Counted from the first letter of the stretch, positions 40,372 through 52,267 are shown. The stretch: 64,000 nucleotides of DNA from Petrolisthes cinctipes (GCA_033782935.1 JAWQEG010003785.1:1-64000), one strand, 5' to 3'. Numbers and translations: made by a program. Notes: generated by a model not told the origin, from the letters alone.

Positions 40372-40960
40372 GCAATGGGAAGGGGAAGGGAAAGTAAAGG
40401 TGGAAGGGGAAGAGGTTGATATGGGGAAGGGGAAGAGAAAGTAAAGGTGGAAGGGGAAGAGGTTGATTTGGGGAAGGGGAAGAGGTTGATCTAGGGAAGG
40501 GGAATAGGTTGATTTGGGGAAGGGAAGGGGAAAGTAAAAGTGGAAGGGGAAGAGGTTGATATGGGGAAGGGGAAGAGGTTGATATGTGGAAAGGGAAGGG
40601 AAAGTAAAAGTGGAAGGGGAAGAGGTTGATTTGGGGAAGGGGAAGAGGTTGATCTAGGGAAGGGGAAGAGGTTGATTTGAGGAAAGGGGAAGGGTAAGAG
40701 GTTGATTTGGGAAAGGGGAAGGGAAAGTAAAGGGGGAAGGGGAAGAGGTTGATTTGAGGAAGGGGAAGGGGAAGAGGTTGATCTAGGGAAGGGGAAGAGG
40801 TTGATTTGAGGAAAGGGGAAGGGTAAGAGGTTGATTTGGGAAAGGGGAAGGGAAAGTAAAGGGGGAAGGGGAAGAGGTTGATTTGGGGAAGGGGAAGGGG
40901 AAGAGGTTGATCTAGGGAAGGGGAAGAGGTTGATTTGAGGAAAGGGGAAGTGAAAGAAGA
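40372..40960 (+). repeat. Purine-rich minisatellite (GGGGAAGAGGTTGAT)
   Basis: About 20 GAAGAGGTTGATTTGGGGAA units and a longer period with AAAGTAAAGGTGGAAGGGGA; a block of about 120 bp is duplicated (40680-40800 and 40800-40920). Confidence 0.85.
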
Positions 40961-41037
40961 AGGCAAGAGATTATAGAAAACGCACCTCATTTCCTTCTTA
41001 GTATCATGCTTTTCACTTACATTCTAGTATTAAAATT

Positions 41038-41590
41038 GATTCCTACTCCACTACCACTATAACTCCTACACCACCTCCACAACCACTACTACCACAACAA
41101 CCACCACTACCACTATAACTCCTACTCCACCTCCACAACCACTACTACCACAACAACCACCACTACCACTATAACTCCTACACCACCTCCACAACCACTA
41201 CTATCACAACAACCACAACTACCACTATAACTCCTACACCAATACCATAACCATTACTACCACAACAACCACCACTACCACTATAACTCCTACTCCACCT
41301 CCACAACCATTACTACCACAACAACCACCACTACCACTATAACTCCTACACCAATACCATAACCACTACTACCACAACAACCACCACTACCACTATAACT
41401 CCTACACCAATACCATAACCACTACTACCACAACAACCACAACTACCACTATAACTCCTACACCAATACCATAACCATTACTACCACAACAACCACCACT
41501 ACCACTATAACTCCTACACCACCTCCACAACCACTACTACCACAACAACAACCACTACCACTATAACTCCTACTCCACTACCACAACATT
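41038..41590 (+). repeat. Minisatellite, about 60-bp unit (CCACTACCACTATAACTCCT)
   Basis: Nine to ten units of CCACTACCACTATAACTCCT plus ACACCACCTCCACAACCACT plus ACTACCACAACAACCA, with two alternating middle variants (ACCTCCACAACC and AATACCATAACC). Confidence 0.88.
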
Positions 41591-41594
41591 TACA

Positions 41595-42010
41595 TTCCAG
41601 CAGATAAATACAGTATATACATCGTTGTGTAAATAATTTTGGTGTAACTTATATTGGACTGAATTACATCAACCGAAGGAGCCAAGAAAATAATTAGATG
41701 AGGGAGACAATACTTCATATATATATATTTTGTCTGGTTAAAAAAAATGCAGTGTAGTAGTGAAAAGTATTGGTGTAATAGTATTTTAGATTGCATTACA
41801 TAAAAAACAAAAAAAACACACACACACATAAGAAATTAAATGAGGGAGGCAAAATATTCTAGCCAGGATAAAAAAATAATAATAAATAATACAATAAGGA
41901 GCATACAAAGCATACGACAGGATAATATTTAAGGATATGTGAAGGTGTGACGTTAAAGGATACAACAGCTGGAGAGGAAATGATTTCATGGGTATAGGAG
42001 TGTCAGGAGG
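41595..42010 (+). other. AT-rich spacer
   Basis: Two GATGAGGGAGACAATACTTC / AATGAGGGAGGCAAAATATTC blocks (41697, 41839) suggest a local duplication of about 140 bp. No gene seen. Confidence 0.5.
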
Positions 42011-42011
42011 A

Positions 42012-42014
42012 GTG

Positions 42015-42045
<31 letters not shown>

Positions 42046-42160
42046 AAGCACCACACACAAACACACACCAGAAAAGCACCACACACACACTCACACAGAC
42101 ACACTAGTAAAGCACCAGACACACACACACACACACACACACCAGAAAAGCACCACACAT

Positions 42161-42191
<31 letters not shown>

Positions 42192-42480
42192 GGAAGACCG
42201 TGACACACACACACACACACACACACACTGGTAAAGCCCCAGACACACACACACACACACACACACTAGTAAAGCACCACACACACACACACAGGAAGAC
42301 CGTCGGACACACACACATACACACACCAGAAGAGCACACACACACATACACACACCAGAAGAGCACACGCACACACACACACATTAATTTAATCAATTTC
42401 TTGCACCAAAAAGCGTCAGACTTTACACACACACACACATATACAGGAAAAACCACTGGACACACACACATACACAGGAC
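42012..42480 (+). repeat. (CA)n array with AGTAAAGCACC / CCAGAAAAGCACC units
   Basis: About 10 units in which a 10-15 bp AAAGCACC-type word separates CA runs; GGAAGACCGT is a second recurring word. Confidence 0.85.
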
Positions 42481-42659
42481 AATCACAGGAAACAAACGTG
42501 CTGCCATCTATCTATCTATATATCAGGTACTGTCGACAACGTATCATAACATTTCCTGTTCATATCGAAACTTTAAGATTTTTATGCTAGGCAGCTATAA
42601 AATGTTACAGTATATATTCTTTGTCCTTCTATCTATCTGCTTTTTTTTTCTCTATATAG

Positions 42660-42792
42660 AGGGGATCATAATTATGCTTAGAGTGAATTATTGGAGGGCT
42701 ACCGATTCCTCTAAACTATGCCAGAAAACAGACCTCTTCAGTTTATTCGTTTTGTTGCATTGTTCAGAGTGTTACACATAGACTTTAATTAA
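42660..42792 (+). mobile_element. Gamma-like palindromic fragment
   Basis: GAATTATTGGAGGGCTACC, GATTCCTCTAAACTATGCCA and GAAAACAGACC; the right half is degraded. It runs into the TTAATTAA before the beta element at 42789. Confidence 0.5.
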
Positions 42793-42953
42793 GGGAATAT
42801 GTACTACACTTTTGGTACATTAGAGTGCCTTGATTCCTCCAAAATGTGACAGGAAACAGAACCCGATGAACAAAAATAATGGTATCCTGTTGTTTGGAAT
42901 AGTTTGGAGGAATCAGTTGCTCCAGATTTACCAACACCGTATGACCCCCTTAA
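42789..42953 (+). mobile_element. Beta palindromic element, complete
   Basis: TTAAGGGAATATGTACTACA, TTGATTCCTCCAAAATGTGA, TAGTTTGGAGGAATCAGTTG, CTCCAGATTTACCAACACC and GACCCCCTTAA. The closing TTAA (42950-42953) is also the opening TTAA of the alpha element that follows. Confidence 0.72.
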
Positions 42954-43102
42954 GGGACCCTGTGATGTAGTCAGAAAATGGAGGTAAATGAGTCCTTCAA
43001 ACACTGCCACGAAACACCAGCTATAGGGAATGAGCTTGTTTCGTGGCATAGTCAGGAGGAATCAGAAGACTCCAATGTTCATACACGATCACAGGGTCTT
43101 TA
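42950..43102 (-). mobile_element. Alpha palindromic element sharing its TTAA with a beta element
   Basis: TTAAGGGACCCTGTGATGTA, CCTTCAAACACTGCCACGAA, GTTTCGTGGCATAGTCAGGA, GGAATCAG and CACGATCACAGGGTCTTTA. Complete apart from TTTA in place of TTAA on the right. Confidence 0.72.
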
Positions 43103-43227
43103 CGCGTGTATTACAGTGTCTTCAGTACATCATTTTATATTGACAAAGATGTATAAATTATTTCCTTCTAAGTAATGTGACCTTGTTTATACACGTATCA
43201 CATACTTATATTTCAGTGTTTGTGCGT

Positions 43228-43456
43228 TGTAGATGTGTAACCTAACCTAACCTAACCTAACCTAACCTTGACCAACCTTACCTTACCCAACCTATAGGCT
43301 TACCTAACCTTACCTAACCTAACCTAAGCTTACCTTAATTAACCAACCAAACCTAACTTAACCTAACCTATCCTTACCTTACCTAACCTAACCAAATCAA
43401 ACCTTACCTAACATAACATAACCTTACTTTACCTAACCTAACCGAACCTAAGCTAA
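43228..43456 (+). repeat. Interstitial telomere-type repeat (CCTAA)n
   Basis: Several perfect CCTAA units (43232-43260) are followed by about 190 bp of degenerate CCTAACCTTACC-like units. The complement TTAGG is the canonical arthropod telomere repeat. The C-rich strand is on the plus strand here. Confidence 0.85.
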
Positions 43457-43519
43457 CCTCTTCCTAGCTGCGTAAAAATTTGGTGTAGTTTAATTTGACA
43501 TGGATTGCGTGCGTTGCTT

Positions 43520-43524
<5 letters not shown>

Positions 43525-43592
<68 letters not shown>

Positions 43593-43644
43593 ACCAAGAA
43601 ATTTAATGAGAGAGAGAGAGAGAGAGAGAGTTCACCAAGAAATA

Positions 43645-43706
<62 letters not shown>

Positions 43707-43724
43707 CTAGTTCACCAAGAAATT

Positions 43725-43760
<36 letters not shown>
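43525..43760 (+). repeat. (GA)n array with TTCACCAAGAAATTTAATGA spacers
   Basis: Three copies of TTCACCAAGAAAT separate four GA runs, a higher-order repeat. Confidence 0.88.
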
Positions 43761-43763
<3 letters not shown>

Positions 43764-43807
43764 TCGAGTTGAGTACACGTGACCTTGAGTTTGCTCTCAC
43801 TAAACAA

Positions 43808-44580
43808 AATGAGGAAGGGAGAGGAGAGTGGAGATAGGAGAGAAGAGAGAGGAGAGGGAGGAGAGGGAAGAAGAGAGAAGAGAGAGGAGAAGAGAGAAGA
43901 AGAGGTAAGGAAAAGAGGAGAGTGGAGAGGGAAGAGAGGAGAGGGGAGAGAGGAGAGTGGAGAAGGAAGAGATTAGATAGTATAGTGGAGAGAGGGGAAG
44001 AGAGAGGAGAGAGGATAGTGGAGAGAGGACGAAAGAGAGGAGAGGGGAGAGAGAGAAGCAGAGGTAAGGAAAAGCGAGGAGAAAAGAAAAGAGAGAGAAG
44101 GAGAAATGGAAAGTACAATAATAGAAAAAATGAGGAGATAAGGAGAGAGAATAAGAGAGAGGATGAGAGAGGAGAAGAGAAGGAGAGAGAAAGATGCAAA
44201 AATCGTGGGGAGAGAGGAGGAGAGGAAAGAGAAAGATGAAAAAAAAACGAGGTGAAAGTAGAAGAGAAGGTGGAGAAGAGAAGGTGAGAGGAGAGAGAGG
44301 AGATGAGAGAGGAGAAGAGAATGAGAAGGAGGAGAAGAGAAAAATATGAAAAAAACACAAGGAGAGAGAAGAGAAGGAGATCGAGAGAAAGATGCAAAAA
44401 TCGTGGAGAGAGAGACAGGAGGGAGAGGAAAAAGAAGATGCAAAAAAAAAAAAAAAAAAAAAAAAAACGAGATGAGAGGAGAAGAGAAAGTGGAGAAGAT
44501 AATGTGAGAGGAGACGAGAAAGTGGAAAAGAGAAGGTGAGAGGAGACGAGAAGGAGAGAGAGGAGTGAGAGGAGTGACGA
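43808..44580 (+). repeat. 770-bp almost pure polypurine tract
   Basis: GAGAGGAGAAGAGAAGG-type sequence with few pyrimidines, an A31 run at about 44437-44467, and imperfect period-80 to 90 blocks with GATGCAAAAATCGTGG. The pyrimidine strand gives spurious Ser/Leu frames. Confidence 0.9.
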
Positions 44581-44687
44581 CCCTGTAACTGGTACTGTAT
44601 ATTGAGGTTGTTGACAGAATGATACACACTGACATCATTAATACTGATAACTGTTTGTGGTTGTGGATAGTATAGTGATAGTGATAG

Positions 44688-45012
44688 TAGTGGTGGTGGT
44701 GGTGGTGAGGGTGGTAGGAGTAATAGTGGCAGTGCTTGTGGTGGTGGTAGTGGTGGTTGTGGTTGTGGTAGGAGTAATAGTGGTAGTGGTGGTGGTTGTG
44801 GTAGGAGTTATAGTGGTAGTGGTGGTGGTGGTGGTGGTAGTAGTAGGAGTAATAGTGGTAGTGCTTGTGGTGGTGGTGGTGAGGGTGATAGTGGTAGTGG
44901 TGGAGGTGAGGGTGGTAGTGGTGGTAGTGGTAGGAGTAATAATGGTAGTGCTTGTGGTGGTGGTGGTGAGGGTGATAGTAGTAGTAGTAGTAGTAGTAGT
45001 AGTAATAGTAGT
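44688..45012 (+). repeat. (GGT/AGT)n minisatellite
   Basis: TAGGAGTAATAGTGGTAGTG units with GGTGGTGG runs; ends in (AGT)10. It yields a false poly-Val frame. Confidence 0.88.
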
Positions 45013-45137
45013 AGCACCATCACCAGAGACTTGGAAACTAATACACAGACGCTAAATAAATAAAATAAATCAGCATATTATGAGAAGTCTTAAAATTGAA
45101 CTACTTCCCAAATATAAACAATGCACTGGCCAGGGTA

Positions 45138-45168
<31 letters not shown>

Positions 45169-45263
45169 ATTATGAGGGTTGAAGTACAGTGGTTGTTATT
45201 ATCTCTTGACCTGCTTACTCTCTCTATCTTTGTCCCCCTATACCAACAATGTCGCCTTAATGC

Positions 45264-45323
<60 letters not shown>

Positions 45324-45540
45324 AGAAAGGGGGGGGAGGAAGGGAGGGAGAGAGAGATAAAGACAGGAATACAAGCAAACAGGCAGACAGAGGACGGGAG
45401 ATAGTGATACACACACATACTGTACACACACAGAAAGAGAGAGAGCGAGAGAGAGAGTGTGTGCGTGTGTGTGGTGATTCAGAGACACATGAGAATGACG
45501 GAGTTGTGTGTGTGTGTGTGTGTGTGTGTGCGATGAGCTA
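45138..45540 (+). repeat. (ATT)n, (GA)n and (GT)n tracts
   Basis: (ATT)n 45139-45166, (GA)n 45269-45318, (GT)n 45505-45530. Confidence 0.85.
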
Positions 45541-45855
45541 TCCAAAGTAAATGGGAATACTCACAGTTACAGTAACACTTTGTAGTTGATGTGACCTTTA
45601 GAAACATCTGTCTGTCTATTTCAACTATCATCTTGTCACGGATGTAATGTACTTAATTTAGGGGTTCACCACTTATGGTGCATGGTGCACCCTTCACATG
45701 ACAATGTCATGTAAGGAATTGACACTATAATAAAATAGTTTGACAGATGATTTTACCTCATGATAAATCATATGTCAAACTATATTGTTTACATAACATT
45801 GTCATAACATTTATGTCAAACGTTAAAGCCATAGATAAAATGTAATTTAAATTTG
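45541..45855. other. Spacer with a cluster of ATGTCA palindromes
   Basis: ACATGACAATGTCATGT (45696-45712) is a perfect 8-bp-arm palindrome. ATAGTTTGAC (45735-45744) is inverted at 45774-45783, and CATAACATTGTCATAAC follows. No gene seen. Confidence 0.6.
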
Positions 45856-46037
45856 TTAAACTGTCCTACCTGATATGTGAAATGATGTACTTACATTGGA
45901 GTGCCTTGACTCCTCCAAAGTATGCCAGGAAACATCAGGACAAGATGAACAACAATAATGGTGGTCTTTTGTTGCTTGGAATAGTTTGGAGGTATCAGTT
46001 GCTCAAGATTTACCACCAACTCTGTACTATCCCCTTA
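45856..46037 (+). mobile_element. Beta palindromic element
   Basis: TTACATTGGAGTGCCTTGAC, TCCTCCAAAGTATGCCAGGA, TAGTTTGGAGGTATCAGTTG and GTACTATCCCCTTAA at 46023-46037. The left border (TTAA at 45856) is uncertain because that terminus is degraded. Confidence 0.6.
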
Positions 46038-46039
46038 AA

Positions 46040-46760
46040 ACTATAGGACATTTAATATGAAGAAATACCAAGAACATTAAATACAAAGGAATACAAAGGA
46101 AGGAACTACAAACAGACAGCAACAGATCTAGTGGCCATAGCATGTTAAGAAATCGATCAAATGATTCGATGATCTATTGCACCATACAATTATAAGGAGA
46201 GAAAACATCTGTGTGTGTGTGTGTGTGTGTGTACTGTGAGTCAGATATCTTCCCAGCCACACCTGTTGCTGACGTGAGTGTGTGAGTGTGTGTGTGTGGG
46301 TGTGTGTACAAATATTGTGTGTATTTGTGTGTGCGTGAAGGAAGAAAGTTTGTCAGGAAAATACGCGAAGTATAAAGATAAAACTTGAAGGAGAGAGAGG
46401 GAGAGAGAGAAGCACAAGCACATTAGTGAGAACAGAAGAAGCAGCAACAATAACATACACACACACACACAGTCATGAGGTGGTAAGTTTTCTTCACTGC
46501 ATCAACACCATCTCTAACGTCATCAAATTGAAGACTGACAAGGAAGAGACGGAGAAGCATTACTGCAATCTCTGTTTCTCCCTTCCTTCCTCTCCTCTTC
46601 CTGTACTCTATTATTTCCTTCCTTTCTCCCTTCCTTCCTTCCTTCCTTCCTCCAGATAACAGTATCTTATTTTGACTTACAAGGAGAAAGAGAGAGAGCT
46701 TGTTTGTTTCCCCACCGTTGCATTTTTGTCAGTGTGTTTGCATTGCGTTTATGTGAGTGT
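46040..46760 (+). other. Spacer with GT, GA and TTCC runs
   Basis: (GT)n at 46210-46232 and 46275-46308; TTCC run 46623-46650. A short ATTGAAGACTGACAAGGAAG stretch (46526) has exon-like composition, but no splice-site pair supports it. Confidence 0.5.
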
Positions 46761-46769
46761 CTATGTTTG

Positions 46770-46770
<1 letters not shown>

Positions 46771-46804
<34 letters not shown>

Positions 46805-46923
46805 CTACACACTTCCTGCCTTTCACCTCAGCGGTCCCACTATCAAACAACAAACTGCCTGTCATTCTCGTTCACTAGGCAGGACCTTCGTAAGAGACAT
46901 TATGAAAACAAGAAGTATATACA

Positions 46924-47000
<77 letters not shown>
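46771..47000 (+). repeat. Two (GA)n microsatellites
   Basis: 46773-46800 and 46931-47000; the second is about 70 bp pure GA. Confidence 0.9.
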
Positions 47001-47001
<1 letters not shown>

Positions 47002-47159
47002 CTTTATAAGAACAAGAAACATAACAATAACAAGAAGTATATATAATATTGAGCTTAAATTTTTCGACTAGCATTCTGCTATTTTGTTGCTTAATTGACT
47101 TTCCTAAACGTAGTCACACCTGGTTAATAATTATTCTTCTACACCCACACATCACACCT

Positions 47160-47665
47160 CCGTAACTCCGGTAGACTACATACACACACCCACACACACA
47201 CACACACACACACTAACATCCCTCTCTCGCTACACATATATGCACACACATGCATTTCTCTATATATACATACTCATACATATCTTCGTACACATACACT
47301 CACCTATAATATCCCTACACATATACACACCTGCATATAAACACATACACGCACCTGCATTAAATACATATACACATACACACAACTACATATCTCCATA
47401 TATATACACATACATACATATCACCAAACACATACACACACCTACATTTAATACATGGACACATACACACAACTATACACATATACATAAATATCTCCTT
47501 ACACACCCACTCCTACAGTATAGTATCCTTACACATACACACACCTACATTTAATACATATACACATACACACAACTACACACACATAGGCCTACATATC
47601 TCCGTACACACCCACACGCACAGTATAGTATCCCTACACATAGCCTACACACACTATAGCCTACA
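47160..47665 (+). repeat. (TACACA)n degenerate array
   Basis: ACACATACACACACCTACAT units of about 110 bp, including CACCTGCATTTAATACATAT; at least three higher-order units. Confidence 0.8.
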
Positions 47666-47832
47666 TAAGCACACATTCAATCCCTTATCCAAGACAGTGA
47701 TTCATGCCCTACAATGAAAGTTAGGGATTACAGGAGACATACAGTTCCTGGGATATAAAAACACGTAGGAGATTCACATTTGAAAGAGGATTACAATACA
47801 AAGGAACGATGCGTGGGGTGGCAACGAAGATA

Positions 47833-47834
47833 TT

Positions 47835-47900
<66 letters not shown>
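47833..47900 (+). repeat. (CA)n-(GA)n microsatellite
   Basis: CACACACACA followed by about 50 bp of GA. Confidence 0.9.
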
Positions 47901-47903
<3 letters not shown>

Positions 47904-48350
47904 CAAATGTAAGGGGTTTGGTGAAAAGAAAATCATGTAAGAGATAGATTTTGAGAAAGAAATATGAGTTGTTTATAAATCATAACAATAACGGTACAAA
48001 AAGAAAACAATCACATCTCACCTACAACAACATTATTCTCAAAGTTCACCATCACACCAAAACACAAACAAAACTTAAAAATTGCACTTATCATAAATTT
48101 ATATACCGTATCTTTAGGTATTTATTGGGGATATATACATTACTGAAAACTGCCCTTATTACAGTATATATATATTTTTTTTTGTTTATCTTAGTGTAAA
48201 TGTGCCGATGCCCTTCTAAGTATGATCACTGTAACTTTAGAAATACACGTTTTGGGTCTCTTGTGAGTTGTGTATATAAGTTGTGTATATAAGTAAATAT
48301 TGCCTTGTTGTGCATATAATTGATGTATTTTTGTCGTGTAGCAGTAATGA
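47901..48350 (+). other. AT-rich unique spacer
   Basis: No gene; T9 run at 48174-48183. Confidence 0.5.
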
Positions 48351-48354
48351 TGGT

Positions 48355-49225
48355 GTAAGTGGTGTAAGTAGTTGTGGTGGTGAAAGTTAGTAAAGTTGTT
48401 AAGTTAGGTGGTGGTTTGTAGTGGGTGTGTAGGTGGGTGGGTGGTAGTGGTTAATATTCAGTAGTTAGGTGGTGGTTTGTAGTGAATAGTGGTGGTAGTG
48501 GTGGTGGTGGTGGTTATACAGTGGTTAATTTAGGTGGTGGTTTGTAGTGGGTGAGTGTGTAGATGGTGGTAGTGGTGAATATACAGTGGTTAGGTTGTAG
48601 TGGTAAATATACAGTGTAACGTTATAGGTGGTGGTTTGTAGTGGGTGTGTAGGTGGGTGGTAGTGGTGGTAATATAGTGATTAGGTGGTGGTTTGTAGGT
48701 GGGTGGTAGTAGTGGTGATTATACAGTGGTTAGGTGGTAGTTTGTAGTGGATAGTGGTAGTAGTGGTAGTGGTGAATATACAGTGGTTAGGTGGTATAGT
48801 TTGTAGTGGATAGTGGTGGTGGTGGTGGTGGTGGTAGTGGTGATTTGTAGTGAATATACAGTGGTCAGTTTATGGTTCGTAGTGGTAGTGTACTGTAGGT
48901 GGTAGTGGTAGTAGTAGTAGTGGTAGTAGTTAGGGAAATGGTAGTAGGGGTGAGGGAGTAAGTGCAGTGGTCAGCTGGAGTAATGGTGGGGGAGGTGGGG
49001 AAGAGGGAGTGGGTGAGGTGTATATAGGGAGATGGAGAGGGAGGAAGGTTTATGGAGGGGTGGAGAGGTACGAGGGAGGGGTGAAGAGGGGGTAGGAGCA
49101 GGGAGATGGAGAGGGAGGAGGAGGAGGAGGAACGGAGGGAGGGGTGCAGAGGGAGGAGGGGGTACTGAGGGAGGAGGGGGAAGGAGATGGAGGAGGGGGA
49201 GAGAGGTGGACGGGAAGTTGAGATT
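48355..49225 (+). repeat. (GGT)-rich minisatellite grading into GGAGG repeats
   Basis: AGTGGTTAGGTGGTGGTTTG and TAGTGGATAGTGGTAGTGGT units to 48950, then GGAGGAGGGGGA-type purine repeats. Confidence 0.85.
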
Positions 49226-49247
49226 AATACAGCAATGATGGGAGCTT

Positions 49248-49250
<3 letters not shown>

Positions 49251-49287
<37 letters not shown>

Positions 49288-49319
49288 ACAGTTTTAATCG
49301 TTATTGTCTGTTAAGGTGC

Positions 49320-49380
<61 letters not shown>
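49251..49380 (+). repeat. Two (GA)n microsatellites
   Basis: 49251-49284 and 49323-49380. Confidence 0.9.
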
Positions 49381-49383
<3 letters not shown>

Positions 49384-49454
49384 CAGTAGTGATAATCTCC
49401 AGACCATTGTTTAGTTTGTCCTGCTCCCTGTCAACAAACACCCAGGACAAAAGT

Positions 49455-49605
49455 ACACACACACACACACACACACGTACACTATCACTAAGGACAATAC
49501 TACACACACACACACTCACTTACGGTATAGCCTACAATCACTAAGGACGAAAGGATACATACATACACACACACACATACACACACGTACAATTATTAAG
49601 GACAA

Positions 49606-49643
<38 letters not shown>

Positions 49644-49762
49644 ACAATTATTAAGGACAAAAGTATACACATACTGTACACACACACACACACTTACAAT
49701 TATTAAGGACAACAGTATACACATACACACACACACTTACAATCACTAACAACAACAACAAC

Positions 49763-49802
<40 letters not shown>

Positions 49803-49837
49803 TATTAAGGACAAAAGTACACACACACAAACATTCT

Positions 49838-49870
<33 letters not shown>

Positions 49871-49876
49871 AAACAT

Positions 49877-49920
<44 letters not shown>

Positions 49921-49955
49921 ACAATCACTAACGACAACACACACACACACACAGA
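49455..49955 (+). repeat. (CA)n array with ACAATTATTAAGGACAAAAG units
   Basis: About eight units in which GTACAATTATTAAGGACAAA or TTACAATCACTAAC separates CA runs of varied length. Confidence 0.85.
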
Positions 49956-50077
49956 AAGCCTGAATTAATAAAATGAGAGTGTAGTGTTGTGTAGTTTGAG
50001 CCTCAACAAGGATCTTCAGTATGACCTCACAACCCACTAACTTAATTGCTGTTTGGCTGTGGTGGTTGTGGTTGTTG

Positions 50078-50109
<32 letters not shown>

Positions 50110-50189
50110 GATGGTAATAGTGGTTGATTATTCTGGAGTGGCGAGCTACTTTTGACCTCAACTGTACCCACGGAGGTCAAATAAAAGAG

Positions 50190-50765
50190 GGTTACACCAC
50201 CACCTCCACCAACACCACTACCACCATCATCACCATCAAAACCAACACAACTATACCATCACTAACACTACCACCATCATCACCATCAAATCCAACACAA
50301 CTACCACCATCACCACCATCACCATCACACTCATATTCTCATCACATCACCACCACCACCATCAAAACTAACACAGCTGCCACTATCACCACCACCACCA
50401 CCACCACCTACCACTATCACCACCATCATCATCACCACCACTACCACGTCACCACCACCACCACCATCATCACAATGTCACCACCACCACCACCATCACC
50501 ACCATCACCACCACGTCACCACCACCACCATCATCACCATCATCACCACGTCACCACCACCACCACCATCATCACCATGTCACCACCACCACCATCACCA
50601 CCACGTCACCACCACCACCACCACCATCATCATCACCATCATCACCACGTCACCACCACCACCATCATCACCATGTCACCACCACCACCACCACCATCAC
50701 CACCACGTCACCACCACCACCACCACCACCACCATCATCACCATCATCACCACGTCACCACCACT
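50190..50765 (+). repeat. (CAC/CAT)n tract with CACGTCA words
   Basis: CACCACCACCATCATCACCA runs punctuated by CACGTCACC or ATGTCACC about every 45-60 bp. Confidence 0.85.
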
Positions 50766-50917
50766 GGACCAACAACAAACACCTTGGCCTCCCACGTCCA
50801 CAGTCCGTCCTTCACTTCTTGTTATTCACAGCTAAACTTGTCATAATAAAAACAACCCGAATCAGACAATGTTATACTATTTATTGCAGTACATTTGAGA
50901 CTAAAGGTTATATACTA

Positions 50918-50929
50918 CTGCTATTACTG

Positions 50930-50974
<45 letters not shown>

Positions 50975-51071
50975 CTACAATTATTGCTACTTCTACTATT
51001 ATTATTATTATTATTACTACTACTATTTCAACAACTGCTACTACTACTACTACTACTAGTACTAGTAATGA

Positions 51072-51110
<39 letters not shown>

Positions 51111-51199
51111 TGCTACTACTACTACTACTACTACTACTACAACTACTACAGCTACTACTGTTATTACTATTATTATTATTGCTACTTTTATTGCTAATA

Positions 51200-51200
<1 letters not shown>
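50918..51200 (+). repeat. (CTA)n and (ATT/AAT)n tracts
   Basis: Includes a self-complementary (AAT)8-(ATT)5 stretch at 51067-51110. Confidence 0.85.
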
Positions 51201-51204
<4 letters not shown>

Positions 51205-51245
<41 letters not shown>

Positions 51246-51287
51246 GCAGGTAAGTAGGTCAGTAGGATTGTCAAAGGTGAGAGTTGA

Positions 51288-51361
<74 letters not shown>
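51205..51361 (+). repeat. Two (CT)n microsatellites
   Basis: 51205-51243 and 51292-51361 pure CT. Confidence 0.9.
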
Positions 51362-51363
<2 letters not shown>

Positions 51364-51426
51364 ATGGTGACTTTATTGACATTACACTCTATTAATACTC
51401 CTCTTACTATACGGTGTTCTTCCTAA

Positions 51427-51590
51427 ATAAGGGGATAGTATACCTTTGGGTGTACATTAGAGAGCCTTGATTCCTCCAAAGTGTGCCAAGAAACAGGACC
51501 AGATTAACAGAAATAATGATGGCTTGTTGCTTGGAATAGTTAGGAGAAATCAGTCGGTTGCTTCAAAATTTTCAACACTATGCCCTCTTG
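51427..51590 (+). mobile_element. Beta palindromic element
   Basis: ATAAGGGGATAGTATACCTT, CTTGATTCCTCCAAAGTGTG, CCAAGAAACAGGACCAGA, TTGCTTGGAATAGTTAGGAG and CACTATGCCCTCTTG. TTAA is not conserved at either end of this copy. Confidence 0.62.
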
Positions 51591-51724
51591 TTGTGACACT
51601 AATGAGGCACCGTATGAAAAGTAAAAACAATAACAAACACCAACGACGTACAAATAAATAACAGTGTCGATAATTGGCACCAGGGGGAGAATTTAACCAT
51701 TTCCTGGGTACTATTGTGTTCTTA

Positions 51725-51965
51725 CTGCAGACATACACACACACACACATAGTAGGGCTTGCAGTACACACTCACATGCATACACACAAACAAACTAGGG
51801 CACACACAAACACACACACACACACACAAGGGCATGCTGTACATACTCACATACATACACACTAACAAACTAGGGCACATACATACATACATACTGTACA
51901 CCAAATATTACACACACATACTGTACACTCAAAATTACACACACACACACACACACACACACGCA
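51725..51965 (+). repeat. (CA)n minisatellite
   Basis: Two units of about 80 bp with ACACTCACAT and AACAAACTAGGGCACA. Confidence 0.8.
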
Positions 51966-52267
51966 ACATCAACTTCTAATCACACTTTGGTACAGGAAAT
52001 GAGATAGAACATAACAAAAACATGCATTATTTCACAACACAGAGTACGGAAGGAGAACTGACTGACTGACTGGCTGGTTGGTTGGTTTATGAGTAAAACA
52101 TGGAATAACTTGACAGAATGGAAGAGAAACCATACCGTATGAGGGAGAGGAATCTTTATTGACCTGCTGAAGAGTAAATTTAGCATGCAGTTGAGAATCG
52201 TTGTCGATAAAGGTTTCTCCTCCTAATAAAGTGTATGGTTGGTCGTCTGTTAATGGGGCTTGATTAA

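Noticed and set aside
43603..44638. Long Ser/Leu/Phe/Pro frames on the minus strand
   Set aside because: Translation of the pyrimidine strand of GA and polypurine tracts in several frames at once.
44657..45055. 132-codon poly-Val/Gly open frame
   Set aside because: Produced entirely by (GGT/AGT)n; no start context, no splice sites, no protein-like composition.
46478..46600. Possible exon (INTISNVIKLKTDKEETEKHYCNLC) or, on the other strand, a leader MLLRLFLVSL
   Set aside because: Neither reading has a convincing acceptor/donor pair; both frames are short.
50124..50846. 240-codon His/Thr/Pro-rich frame
   Set aside because: CAC/CAT trinucleotide repeat; composition only.
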